Part shown: positions 1-5,555 of the stretch, one piece after another
Layout: each line of letters begins with the position of its first letter
How positions within the stretch are numbered: position 1 is the stretch's first letter
Assembly: GCA_021800805.1 (NCBI GenBank)
Contig: JAJYYR010000032.1
Span: 1 to 7,780, forward strand
DNA length: 7,780 bases
Origin: a bacterium
Lineage (GTDB): Bacteria > SZUA-79 > Acidulodesulfobacterales > Acidulodesulfobacteraceae
Direction: 5' to 3'
The notes under the pieces: model-generated
Told to the model about the DNA's origin: nothing
The model's database searches: none
The model's input: only the letters and a program-made list of their open reading frames with translations
Made by a program: the position numbers and the translations under genes

Positions 1-2
1 AA

Positions 3-659
3 TTATAAATAGGTTTTTCTGGATTTTTGCAGAAGTTCTATCACCTCGCCGTCCGTGGTTTGGCTGAAATCCTCGTAAAACTCTCCTACGGCGTAAAACT
101 CTTCGGGAGCGCTTAAAACAACTACTTTATCGACCGTTTTTTTCAATTCCCTCAAGGTATCGGCGGCGATAACCGGAACGGCGACGATTATCTTTGCGGG
201 CTTTTCTTCTTTAACGGCGTCTATGACTACCCTGACCGATGCGCCGGTAGCAATGCCGTCATCGACGATTATCGCGGTCTTTCCGCCAACGCTTATCTTC
301 TCTCCTTGATGCCTGTAAATTTTTTCTCTTTCTCTTATCTCTTTAAGTTTAATCTTCTCTATATATTCCAAATATCCTTCCGGTATATTAATTCGCGATA
401 TGAGAGACTCGTTGAGATAAACCTTCGGCGATTTCCCGTCAACTATTGCCCCTATGGCTAATTCTTCCTGGTTGGGAGCGCCTATCTTTCTTACCAGCGC
501 CACGTCTAAAGGAGATTTTAAAGCCGCCGCAATTTCATAAGCAACCGGAATACCGCCTCTCAACAAACCTATTACCACGGTATTTCCGCCGCCGAGCCTG
601 TCCGCCGACAATTTTTCTCCAAGCAGTTTTCCCGCTTCCCGCCTGTTTTTGAATATCAT
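3..659 (-). CDS. Phosphoribosyltransferase family protein (type I PRTase)
   Basis: A complete 218-residue cytoplasmic protein of the type I phosphoribosyltransferase fold. The signature PRPP-binding loop IIVDDGIATGAS lies at residues 130-141: paired acidic D133-D134 after a hydrophobic strand, then the G-x-A-T-G-A-S phosphate loop. An N-terminal LLRGGIPVAYEIA segment (32-44) is the second conserved element of this subfamily. The family moves phosphoribose between PRPP and a base, but this stand-alone subfamily has no settled substrate, so the exact reaction is unknown. The ATG at 657-659 is supported by GGAGAG at 665-670, five bases upstream. The gene is transcribed away from the tRNA-Lys gene. 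An inverted repeat at 670-689 touches the ribosome site. Family assignment is firm; function within the family is not. Confidence 0.93.
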   Translation of the reverse strand: MIFKNRREAGKLLGEKLSADRLGGGNTVVIGLLRGGIPVAYEIAAALKSPLDVALVRKIGAPNQEELAIGAIVDGKSPKVYLNESLISRINIPEGYLEYIEKIKLKEIREREKIYRHQGEKISVGGKTAIIVDDGIATGASVRVVIDAVKEEKPAKIIVAVPVIAADTLRELKKTVDKVVVLSAPEEFYAVGEFYEDFSQTTDGEVIELLQKSRKTYL

Positions 660-669
660 ATGAACTCTC

Positions 670-689
670 CGGATAATCCTTTTTATCCG
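670..689 (-). promoter_or_regulatory. Inverted repeat in the phosphoribosyltransferase 5' leader
   Basis: The 7-base arms CGGATAA (670-676) and TTATCCG (683-689) can form a hairpin with a 6-base loop in the leader of the phosphoribosyltransferase mRNA. Its lower edge meets the GGAGAG ribosome site at 665-670, so it could limit ribosome access. No regulatory role is shown. Confidence 0.3.
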
Positions 690-726
690 CCTCCGGCCTC
701 ATGTTAAATAGATGCGCTTACTTATA

Positions 727-735
727 AGTATACCA
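727..735 (-). promoter_or_regulatory. Possible extended -10 promoter for the phosphoribosyltransferase gene
   Basis: On the minus strand the sequence reads TGGTATACT, an extended -10 (TGn plus TATACT, five of six matches to TATAAT). I see no good -35 at the usual distance. It lies back to back with the tRNA-Lys promoter, as expected for divergent genes. Weakly supported. Confidence 0.35.
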
Positions 736-747
736 TTAATAAAAAAA

Positions 748-777
748 TTGACTAAAAAAATAAAAATAGTATATAAT
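748..777 (+). promoter_or_regulatory. tRNA-Lys promoter
   Basis: The -35 TTGACT (748-753) and a perfect -10 TATAAT (772-777) are 18 bases apart. Transcription would start near 784, giving a leader of about 39 bases before the mature tRNA. Strong sigma70 match and correct orientation. Confidence 0.75.
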
Positions 778-822
778 TGGTAGGCATAAATAATTCCCCC
801 GCATTTTCAATTAAATCTATTC

Positions 823-898
823 GGGCTGTTAGCTCAATCGGTAGAGCAACTGACTCTTAATCAGTAGGTCCCCGGTTCGATCCCGGGACAGCCCACCA
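823..898 (+). tRNA. tRNA-Lys (anticodon CTT), island integration site
   Basis: A full cloverleaf can be read. Acceptor GGGCTGT (823-829) pairs with ACAGCCC (888-894), with discriminator A895 and encoded CCA (896-898). The D arm is GCTC/GAGC (832-835, 844-847). The anticodon stem ACTGA/TCAGT (849-853, 861-865) encloses loop CTCTTAA with anticodon CTT at 856-858, which reads AAG lysine codons. The T stem CCCGG/CCGGG (871-875, 883-887) encloses loop TTCGATC. The gene is intact although an island is inserted at its 3' half: the 3' part from 853 onward is one copy of the att repeat and was presumably supplied by the incoming element, which restores a working tRNA. Confidence 0.97.
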
Positions 899-899
899 C
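853..899 (+). repeat. attL direct repeat (within tRNA-Lys)
   Basis: Left copy of the 47-base repeat, covering the tRNA from the last base of the 5' anticodon stem, through the anticodon loop and T arm, to one base past CCA. It matches 5556-5602 except at 883, which is C here and A at 5586. Confidence 0.92.
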
Positions 900-994
900 G
901 TTTTATGATGGGTTTAGAAAATTTTTTAAATTAAGAAATTTTATAAATGTAGGCTGTAATGTAGTAAAATTATTTACCTTGGCTGACTGCTTAC
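900..994. other. AT-rich left end of the island, no gene
   Basis: This gap between attL and the last operon gene holds AT-rich sequence including a T6 run near 921-926, which may help end tRNA transcription. An 11-mer AATTTTATAAA (937-947) also occurs near the right end at 5540-5550. I see no strong hairpin terminator and no coding potential. Confidence 0.5.
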
Positions 995-1438
995 TTAAAA
1001 GGGTTTATCTTGACTTGGTTCTTCGTTCCTTATTGATTTATTCAATCCGTGCTCAATGGCTGCCTGAACTTGTTCTGACGTAACGACGTCGTTATTATAA
1101 ATTTCCATAACCGTCTCATAGGTCAAATCGGCGGTTATATGGGTATTTTTAATAACCAATAATAATTCCCCGCGTCGATCATCCCCTCTTTCTCGGCCTT
1201 TTATTCGAGCATTTATAACTGTGGTAATTAGATCAATTACCGACCTTGCCAATTCCAAGCCAGCCTTTCCAAAGTTAAGCAACGCAATTATTTCAGGACC
1301 GCTTTCGTGCTCTTCGAAGATTATGTTTCTATCTTGATGTTGCGCTATATAATTATCAATAATCTTATAGGCTTCCGGTGAATGTTCGCGATGATAACAT
1401 CCGTTCACACTTTTAACCTTAATTTTAATTAAAGACAT
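995..1438 (-). CDS. Small operon protein with amphipathic/hydrophobic helix, unknown function
   Basis: Not recognised. I take the ATG at 1436-1438 (147 residues, MSLIKIKVKS...) because it lies four bases after the upstream gene's TGA (1443-1445). The longest frame begins with TTG at 1510 and would overlap that gene by 68 bases with no ribosome site. The chosen start also has only a weak one. Residues 1-10 look like a beta strand. A conserved-looking EEHESGPE segment (42-49) leads into a long helix (about 49-79) rich in Ile, Leu and Ala, then a charged turn GRERGDDRRG (81-90) and a strand ELLLVIK (91-97). The tail is acidic and polar. The layout loosely recalls small effector-associated proteins such as EACC1, but only as a layout. 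It is the last gene of the SIR2 operon and probably a partner or regulator. Confidence 0.72.
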   Translation of the reverse strand: MSLIKIKVKSVNGCYHREHSPEAYKIIDNYIAQHQDRNIIFEEHESGPEIIALLNFGKAGLELARSVIDLITTVINARIKGRERGDDRRGELLLVIKNTHITADLTYETVMEIYNNDVVTSEQVQAAIEHGLNKSIRNEEPSQDKPF

Positions 1439-1442
1439 AGTC

Positions 1443-2027
1443 TCAGATTTTACATTTTCTCTTTTCATGTTTGGAATATTTTTCATCAATAAAGTTAGAA
1501 AGACTGTCAATTAACTTTGGAATATAAACAAGCAAATCTTTGTGTGCTTTTTGTAAAACCGTAAAATATTGTCTTAAATACAATAAATTAATTGAATCTT
1601 TATGATTTATAGGACCCTTTTCTTCATATTCTTTTTCAAGCTCCCTATTATAAAAATTATTAAATTTATAGGAATCTATTAGGCCTTTCATAAGAGTATA
1701 ACCTTCAATGATTTCTCTTCTTAAATCGTCATCAGGTATAAGTCCTATTTTATCGGCGTTGTTATTGTATATAGATAGGTAATCCTGACTTATTTCATAA
1801 TATGGAAAAATGCCGGTAGGTTCGTCGCCTATGTCCTTCCATATTTTCCCAGCCGTATCATCATATCTTTTCAAAACAGCCCTAAGTTCATCTAGTAAAG
1901 ATTTTAATAACGCTTCTGCTCCAGATTTTTCTCTCTGGGCATAATTCCATTTTATCGACAAATAGGCTCCAAGGGGGGTAAAAAACCCGATTAATATATC
2001 ACCAAAAATGTTGAGCATTATATTCAT
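1443..2027 (-). CDS. Membrane-anchored helical protein of the SIR2 operon, unknown function
   Basis: Not recognised as a known family. The 194-residue protein starts with one clear hydrophobic segment (about residues 4-24, IMLNIFGDILIGFFTPLGAY), followed by KWNYAQREK. The positive residues after the segment suggest the remaining 170 residues face the cytoplasm. That part looks almost entirely helical, with heptad-like stretches at 36-60 and 146-182 (LLKSLLDELRAVLKRY; LLYLRQYFTVLQK). I see no catalytic motif. It begins 12 bases after the exported-protein gene and ends four bases before the last gene, so it is almost certainly cotranscribed and possibly translationally coupled. It may be the membrane anchor or sensor of the system. 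No strong ribosome site precedes its ATG (2025-2027); M4 at 2018 is an alternative start. Confidence 0.82.
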   Translation of the reverse strand: MNIMLNIFGDILIGFFTPLGAYLSIKWNYAQREKSGAEALLKSLLDELRAVLKRYDDTAGKIWKDIGDEPTGIFPYYEISQDYLSIYNNNADKIGLIPDDDLRREIIEGYTLMKGLIDSYKFNNFYNRELEKEYEEKGPINHKDSINLLYLRQYFTVLQKAHKDLLVYIPKLIDSLSNFIDEKYSKHEKRKCKI

Positions 2028-2039
2028 AGACTTTTACAC

Positions 2040-2561
2040 TTAAAACCTCATCATAGCTTCCAGCTTTATCCCGTTAAGCACATAAACATAAACAGAGTTT
2101 ATATAAGTTCCCGTCTTTACCACTACCCTGTATCCGTAATAATTAGCCGTTGCCTTGCCGTATTGTCTCGCTTCACGGATAGAATTATTTATAATAGGTT
2201 TTATGCCGTTCGGCAGATTATTCCAGCCGGCCATATTTGTATTTTTAAACTCGGCAATACGCCCCGAACAAATCTTATAGTTTTCGACAACCCAATATGC
2301 CGGTTTGGGAAAATCCCGAGTTCGCCTTATTATGCTTATCAGCTTGCAGCCGGACATCGTGGTCGTTATGGGCAGGGCGTTATAAGTATAGGCGCCTCGG
2401 GTAAAAATATAGGGGCTGCCGGAGTTATAAACCCTCATAGCTAGGGTGTTGAAATGAGGGTCGGATTGATTGTAGTTGGGGTTTAAAATTCCAAAGGAGA
2501 AAGCCTTCGTGGTAAAAGATATGGTAAAAATAAAAACCAATATTTTTAATAGATATTTCAT
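2040..2561 (-). CDS. Exported protein of the SIR2 operon, unknown function
   Basis: A 173-residue protein with a classic Sec signal peptide: Lys at 3 and 6, a hydrophobic core LLKILVFIFTISF (4-16), and a likely cleavage site after KAFS (residues 19-22). The mature part of about 150 residues is rich in Tyr, Asn and Ile, with short strand-like segments (RVVVKTG 145-151, SVYVYVL 156-162). It has just two cysteines, C72 and C98, which could form a disulfide in the periplasm. I see no known enzyme motif and no second membrane helix. It lies 12 bases after the SIR2-like gene and 12 bases before the membrane-protein gene, so it belongs to this operon. An exported protein is unusual beside a cytoplasmic NAD-consuming effector. 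It could be an envelope sensor, or an unrelated passenger. Confidence 0.82.
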   Translation of the reverse strand: MKYLLKILVFIFTISFTTKAFSFGILNPNYNQSDPHFNTLAMRVYNSGSPYIFTRGAYTYNALPITTTMSGCKLISIIRRTRDFPKPAYWVVENYKICSGRIAEFKNTNMAGWNNLPNGIKPIINNSIREARQYGKATANYYGYRVVVKTGTYINSVYVYVLNGIKLEAMMRF

Positions 2562-2573
2562 TTGATTAGAATA

Positions 2574-3806
2574 TCATTTCAACTCATTTAAAAGTAAGTC
2601 AGGATTTTCGCATATTTCCATAAATCCATTATGCCAAATTGATAAAGGGTAATTTGAATTTTTTGAAATTTCAAACTCTTTATTTTTCTTAAATTCTCCT
2701 CCTGATAATATATATCCTGAATTTCTGTCAATAAATTCGACATGGTCTATTTTTATTGTATTTAATAAATCATGTATTTTAACAGATTGAGAAGCTCTTA
2801 CCTCCGTTAAATCAGCATCATCATCAGAATAATCGATTATGACCACATTTCTTTTCCTATTCTCATTTATTAAGCGTAGAGCATTATTTATATGAAAATC
2901 CGCAAACCCATAACCGATAGTTAAAAATTTATCTGCATCAAAAATTAATTTATCTAACATCGAATAATAGGTTCTGAACGGCATCCTTTGAATTTGGATT
3001 GCCTTCTCATATCCGGTTATAATAACCGAATTAGGGAGATCTATTCCTTCCGTGGTATTAATTAAGTTTCTTCCAAAAGCGTTGCCTGAATATTTATAAT
3101 ACAAGTCTCTCCAGAATATCTTATGCAATTCACTTCCCGATTGCTCCATGTCAAAATGGACACTGCCATGTATATTATATATAAAATTCCATTCACTTCT
3201 ATTTATAACTTCAATAGGGTTAAATTCTCCGGACGGGTTAAATCCAGTGAACAAATCCGGTTTAGCCTGATAGAATATGTCATCGTAGTTTAAGGAAATA
3301 ATGCCTATTTCATATTTATCTGAAAGTCTATTTAATAAACACTTTAATTTATCCAGTTCATTTGTAAATTTTTTTTGTATATCTTTACATTTGTCCCTAA
3401 AAAACCTCAGTAGTTCATCAATTAGAATATTACTTAATTCTGAGGATGAATATCTGGGAATTTCCCTTTTAAGCTTTTTAATAAAAGATTCATCACTAAA
3501 TGGCCTTACAAGAGCCATCATCGGATTTTTATTGTTAGGATCGTAAAGGGTATCCAAGTAATATAAAACATATAAGACCTCTTCATAATTGGTTTTCTTT
3601 ATTAAACACTTCTTGGGAGCTGCACCATAATATTTTTTTATCTCACTTTCGATTTCGTTGAACAACATTCTTCCATCTTTTATTTTTTGAACTCGTCTGT
3701 TTCTAAGAATTTCAGAAATGCCCTGGGTTGACGGCATACCAAATTCTATAGAAGCTCCTGCGCCAGCAATAATTAAAAGTTTTTCTTTTGAACTATTATC
3801 TCTCAT
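2574..3806 (-). CDS. SIR2-like domain protein, probable NADase-type defence effector
   Basis: A 410-residue protein with the main SIR2 nucleotide-binding signatures in order. LLIIAGAGASIEFGMPST (10-27) is the glycine-rich Rossmann loop. SLNYDD (171-176) carries the conserved Asn-Tyr-Asp. NIHGSVH (211-217) holds the catalytic-type H213. TIGYGFADFHIN (296-307) is the late motif typical of defence-type SIR2 domains. No zinc-binding cysteine quartet is evident, which argues against a classical deacetylase. Residues 28-165 are a long helical insertion, and about 90 residues follow the core. In antiphage systems such domains cleave NAD+ to stop infected cells; that role is inferred here. It is the first gene of the four-gene operon. 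The ATG (3804-3806) has no good Shine-Dalgarno, and no clear promoter is visible in the 56 bases before it. Confidence 0.88.
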   Translation of the reverse strand: MRDNSSKEKLLIIAGAGASIEFGMPSTQGISEILRNRRVQKIKDGRMLFNEIESEIKKYYGAAPKKCLIKKTNYEEVLYVLYYLDTLYDPNNKNPMMALVRPFSDESFIKKLKREIPRYSSSELSNILIDELLRFFRDKCKDIQKKFTNELDKLKCLLNRLSDKYEIGIISLNYDDIFYQAKPDLFTGFNPSGEFNPIEVINRSEWNFIYNIHGSVHFDMEQSGSELHKIFWRDLYYKYSGNAFGRNLINTTEGIDLPNSVIITGYEKAIQIQRMPFRTYYSMLDKLIFDADKFLTIGYGFADFHINNALRLINENRKRNVVIIDYSDDDADLTEVRASQSVKIHDLLNTIKIDHVEFIDRNSGYILSGGEFKKNKEFEISKNSNYPLSIWHNGFMEICENPDLLLNELK

Positions 3807-3845
3807 TAGCTTAATTTATTAATTGCAATAGGAAATAAAATAAAA

Positions 3846-3859
3846 ATAGGTATCCCTAT
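3846..3859. promoter_or_regulatory. Short inverted repeat between integrase remnant and SIR2 operon
   Basis: The arms ATAGG (3846-3850) and CCTAT (3855-3859) flank a 4-base centre upstream of the SIR2-like gene and just after the integrase remnant stop. It could be an operator for the operon. No convincing -35/-10 pair is visible around it, so the operon may be read from further upstream. Confidence 0.25.
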
Positions 3860-3862
3860 GGT

Positions 3863-4488
3863 TTATTTTAAATCAACCCCCTTCTCCTTCAGTTGCAACT
3901 TTATCTCCTGTCCGGACAGCCTAAATATATCGCCGTGGTAGTTATGCTCGAGTGTCCAAGGAGCTGCTGGACGGCGGTTATCGTTACTCCGGCCATTAAT
4001 AGTTCTATCGCCCTAGTATGTCTTAATACGTGGGGGCGGGGACAGTTCTCTCGGAAGCCCGGCCTCTTTGCATAATGCGTAATAGGCCCTCCTAAAGTTC
4101 CTCTGGTGAAGACTAAAGGCTTTCCCTTTCATGTCCTGATACTCCATAAGATACCTCGCCAGTTCTGACAGTACGTTTGCCGGAACCGGCACCTGGCGGT
4201 ATTCCTTTTTGTTTCTGCGCTTTTCGTTTAATAACTTAATCTCGCCGTGGCGATAGTCTATATAAGAGACATCGTCGATGTTAAGAACTTCCTGGAGCCT
4301 TGCGCCGGTGTACCTTAAAAAGAGGAACGCGAGAAAATACCGTCCCCCTGGATTACGGAATTTTTCCGCACTATCGTAAAAATCCTGGAAGGCATTAGTG
4401 AGATCGTTGATCTGAGACTAGGAGAGATATTTAATGCCGTCAGCTTTAACAACCGGTACCTTATTTTAACAAGAAAGGCGTTATTCAT
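3863..4488 (-). pseudogene. Tyrosine recombinase (integrase), catalytic-domain size, decayed
   Basis: Read leftward across frames, this gives about 200 residues of a tyrosine recombinase catalytic domain. It contains TGARLQEVL (first catalytic Arg), a KRRNKKEYRQVPVP beta hairpin with the catalytic Lys, HVLRHT (His-x-x-Arg), LLGHSSITTT (second His), and the Tyr in the following AIYL, then a GQEIKLQLKEKG tail. The frame is broken at least three times: an in-frame TAG at 4418-4420, a frameshift in the C-rich run near 4030-4041, and another near 3922-3925. A plausible start, ATG 4486-4488 preceded by AAGAGG, lies in yet another frame and needs a shift near 4460. With that start the gene never had a separate core-binding domain, like FimB-sized recombinases of about 200 residues. 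It was very likely the island's own integrase. Confidence 0.88.
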
Positions 4489-4523
4489 TGGTTAGCCTCT
4501 TTAATAATATCAAATTATAATAA

Positions 4524-4552
4524 ATTTTAGTATCAATTAAAAAGCAAATCAA
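4524..4552 (-). promoter_or_regulatory. Predicted integrase promoter
   Basis: On the minus strand, -35 TTGATT (4547-4552) and -10 TAAAAT (4524-4529) are 17 bases apart, with transcription heading into the integrase remnant. The -10 lies inside one copy of the 12-mer repeat ATTTTAGTATCA, so a protein bound to that repeat would block it. Confidence 0.5.
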
Positions 4553-4629
4553 GAGTTTTTTGATAATTTTTTGTGATTTTAGGGGATATTTTTAAATCAT
4601 TTGATACGAAAATTGACATTTTAGTATCA
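4524..4629 (+). repeat. Pair of 12-base direct repeats with GTATCA core
   Basis: ATTTTAGTATCA occurs exactly at 4524-4535 and 4618-4629, with an inverted core TGATAC at 4602-4607 between them. The 94-base period is close to nine DNA turns, which would suit a looping regulator or a recombination accessory factor. Sequence AT-richness raises the chance of coincidence, but the exact 12-base match with a shared non-AT core is notable. Confidence 0.5.
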
Positions 4630-4684
4630 GTATGCTTGAATGTGATAAAAATTAAGAAAGGGGGGTAGCGCCGTTTTTATTTAA

Positions 4685-5005
4685 TTACGCTGCACGTCTT
4701 TTATCCGCGGACTTGCGAGAACCGTCGGTTTTAGTATTTTCGATATATTGATGCACAATGCTTTTAATAAACGTCTGGTATTTCAGCCCCTTTTTAGAAG
4801 CAGACTCCTTTATCTTGTCCAAGTCTTCCAAGGCTATCCTGATAGTTATCCTCTGGTCCTGCTTGGCTATATAATCCTTGGCGGCCTTCCTTAGCAGCTT
4901 AATATTTTTTTTATCGCTCTTTATGTAATCCACGTCTATATCTTTTAAGGATTCCATTATTTCTTTTTCTTCCCTGTCTATATATTTCTTTTTGGTTTTA
5001 TTCAT
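4685..5005 (-). CDS. BrnA/CopG-type antitoxin
   Basis: The start is the ATG at 5003-5005 (106 residues). A perfect AGGAGG at 5012-5017 sits six bases before it, while the longer TTG start at 5009-5011 would directly abut that site. The C-terminal half, DQRITIRIALEDLDKIKESASKKGLKYQTFIKSIVHQYIEN, split over two lines of helix-turn logic, is a ribbon-helix-helix pattern: strand QRITIRI (about 55-61), helix A, the KGLKYQT turn, then helix B. The N-terminal half is charged and probably wraps the toxin. Such antitoxins neutralise the toxin and repress their own promoter. The gene overlaps the upstream toxin by eight bases, the usual toxin-first BrnT-BrnA order. Exact subfamily (BrnA versus CopG-antitoxin) is uncertain. 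Confidence 0.83.
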   Translation of the reverse strand: MNKTKKKYIDREEKEIMESLKDIDVDYIKSDKKNIKLLRKAAKDYIAKQDQRITIRIALEDLDKIKESASKKGLKYQTFIKSIVHQYIENTKTDGSRKSADKRRAA

Positions 5006-5276
5006 TCTCAACCTCCTTTAAAAATTTCTTAAACCTTCTATCCGGATAAACGGTTTTCAAAATTATTTCATCTTCGAGCCTTATATACGGAACGCAGTAT
5101 GGATAGTCTTCAATATTTATCACCATTATTCTTTGGTCCGGATATTTTTCAGTATTCGGATGGGCAAAATCTAAAATTATTTTACCCCGGGCCATGTTTT
5201 CTATAACCGTTTCAAAATTGATGCCCCGCTCTTTTTCTAGTTTTTTGTTCTTCTTTGAGTCGTAGATTATGTTCAT
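4998..5276 (-). CDS. BrnT-like toxin (RelE-fold ribonuclease family)
   Basis: A 92-residue basic protein with a BrnT/DUF4258-like order of elements. An N-terminal YDSKKNKKLEKERGINFE segment (5-22) matches the family's D-x-x-K-x-x-x-N-x-x-K-H-G-I-x-F type opening. Next come strands IILDF (33-37), RIMVINI (49-55) and CVPYIRL (61-67), and a C-terminal ILKTVYPDRRFKKFL (72-86) carrying the basic residues expected at the active face. Family members are RelE-fold ribonucleases that block translation until bound by their antitoxin. The subfamily diverges from canonical BrnT, so ribonuclease activity is inferred. The gene precedes and overlaps its antitoxin. Its ATG (5274-5276) lies only about eight bases from the predicted transcription start, so its translation may be nearly leaderless and weak relative to the antitoxin. 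Confidence 0.82.
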   Translation of the reverse strand: MNIIYDSKKNKKLEKERGINFETVIENMARGKIILDFAHPNTEKYPDQRIMVINIEDYPYCVPYIRLEDEIILKTVYPDRRFKKFLKEVENE

Positions 5277-5283
5277 AGCCTAT

Positions 5284-5325
5284 ACAATTAATAATAATAT
5301 ATTGTGCATACATTGTCAATACAAT
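5284..5325. promoter_or_regulatory. Candidate antitoxin operator repeats (ACAAT/ATTGT)
   Basis: The inverted repeat ATTGT (5312-5316) / ACAAT (5321-5325) overlaps the -35 element. A second pair, ACAAT (5284-5288) and ATTGT (5301-5305), brackets the -10. Four copies of a pentamer around one promoter fit ribbon-helix-helix autorepression, but the sequence is AT-rich. Confidence 0.4.
5291..5319 (-). promoter_or_regulatory. Toxin-antitoxin operon promoter
   Basis: A perfect -35 TTGACA (5314-5319) and -10 TATTAT (5291-5296) are 17 bases apart on the minus strand. The start would fall near 5284, about eight bases before the toxin ATG. Strongest promoter match in the island. Confidence 0.75.
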
Positions 5326-5481
5326 CGTACGCTCATGAACCTGAGGTTTTATTTTGCACCCAGACCGTATTGAGCAATATTATTTATCACAGGTTTTATA
5401 TAGAATTTATTATTTAAGATATAACAAAACTATAACAAAATATAAATAAAAATACAAAAATAAACCAAAAATACGGAAAAT

Positions 5482-5509
5482 ATGAAACGGCTTAAAAGCG
5501 TGGTATAAT
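5482..5509 (+). promoter_or_regulatory. Outward promoter at the island right end
   Basis: A perfect -10 TATAAT (5504-5509) carries an extended TGG at 5501-5503, with a partial -35 ATGAAA (5482-5487) 16 bases upstream. It points right, across attR into chromosomal DNA. No open reading frame follows closely, so the product would be an untranslated RNA containing the displaced tRNA fragment, or read-through. Confidence 0.5.
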
Positions 5510-5555
5510 CTGCAATATCAAGCAAAAAGCCGGTTTGTTAATTTTATAAAATTTT

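Noticed and set aside
2163..2444. Plus-strand open frame of 93 codons
   Set aside because: It is antisense to the exported-protein gene, has no ribosome site and no recognisable pattern.
3893..4075. Plus-strand open frame of 60 codons
   Set aside because: It is the shadow of the integrase remnant; the opposite strand carries the HVLRHT and LLGHSS motifs.
4613..4641. Plus-strand promoter with perfect TTGACA at 4613-4618
   Set aside because: The -10 at the right distance is only TTGAAT, and no plus-strand gene follows; the DNA ahead is antisense to the antitoxin.
937..5550. AATTTTATAAA shared by both island ends (937-947 and 5540-5550) as integrase arm sites
   Set aside because: Eleven AT-only bases in AT-rich ends can match by chance, and the remnant recombinase appears to lack an arm-binding domain.
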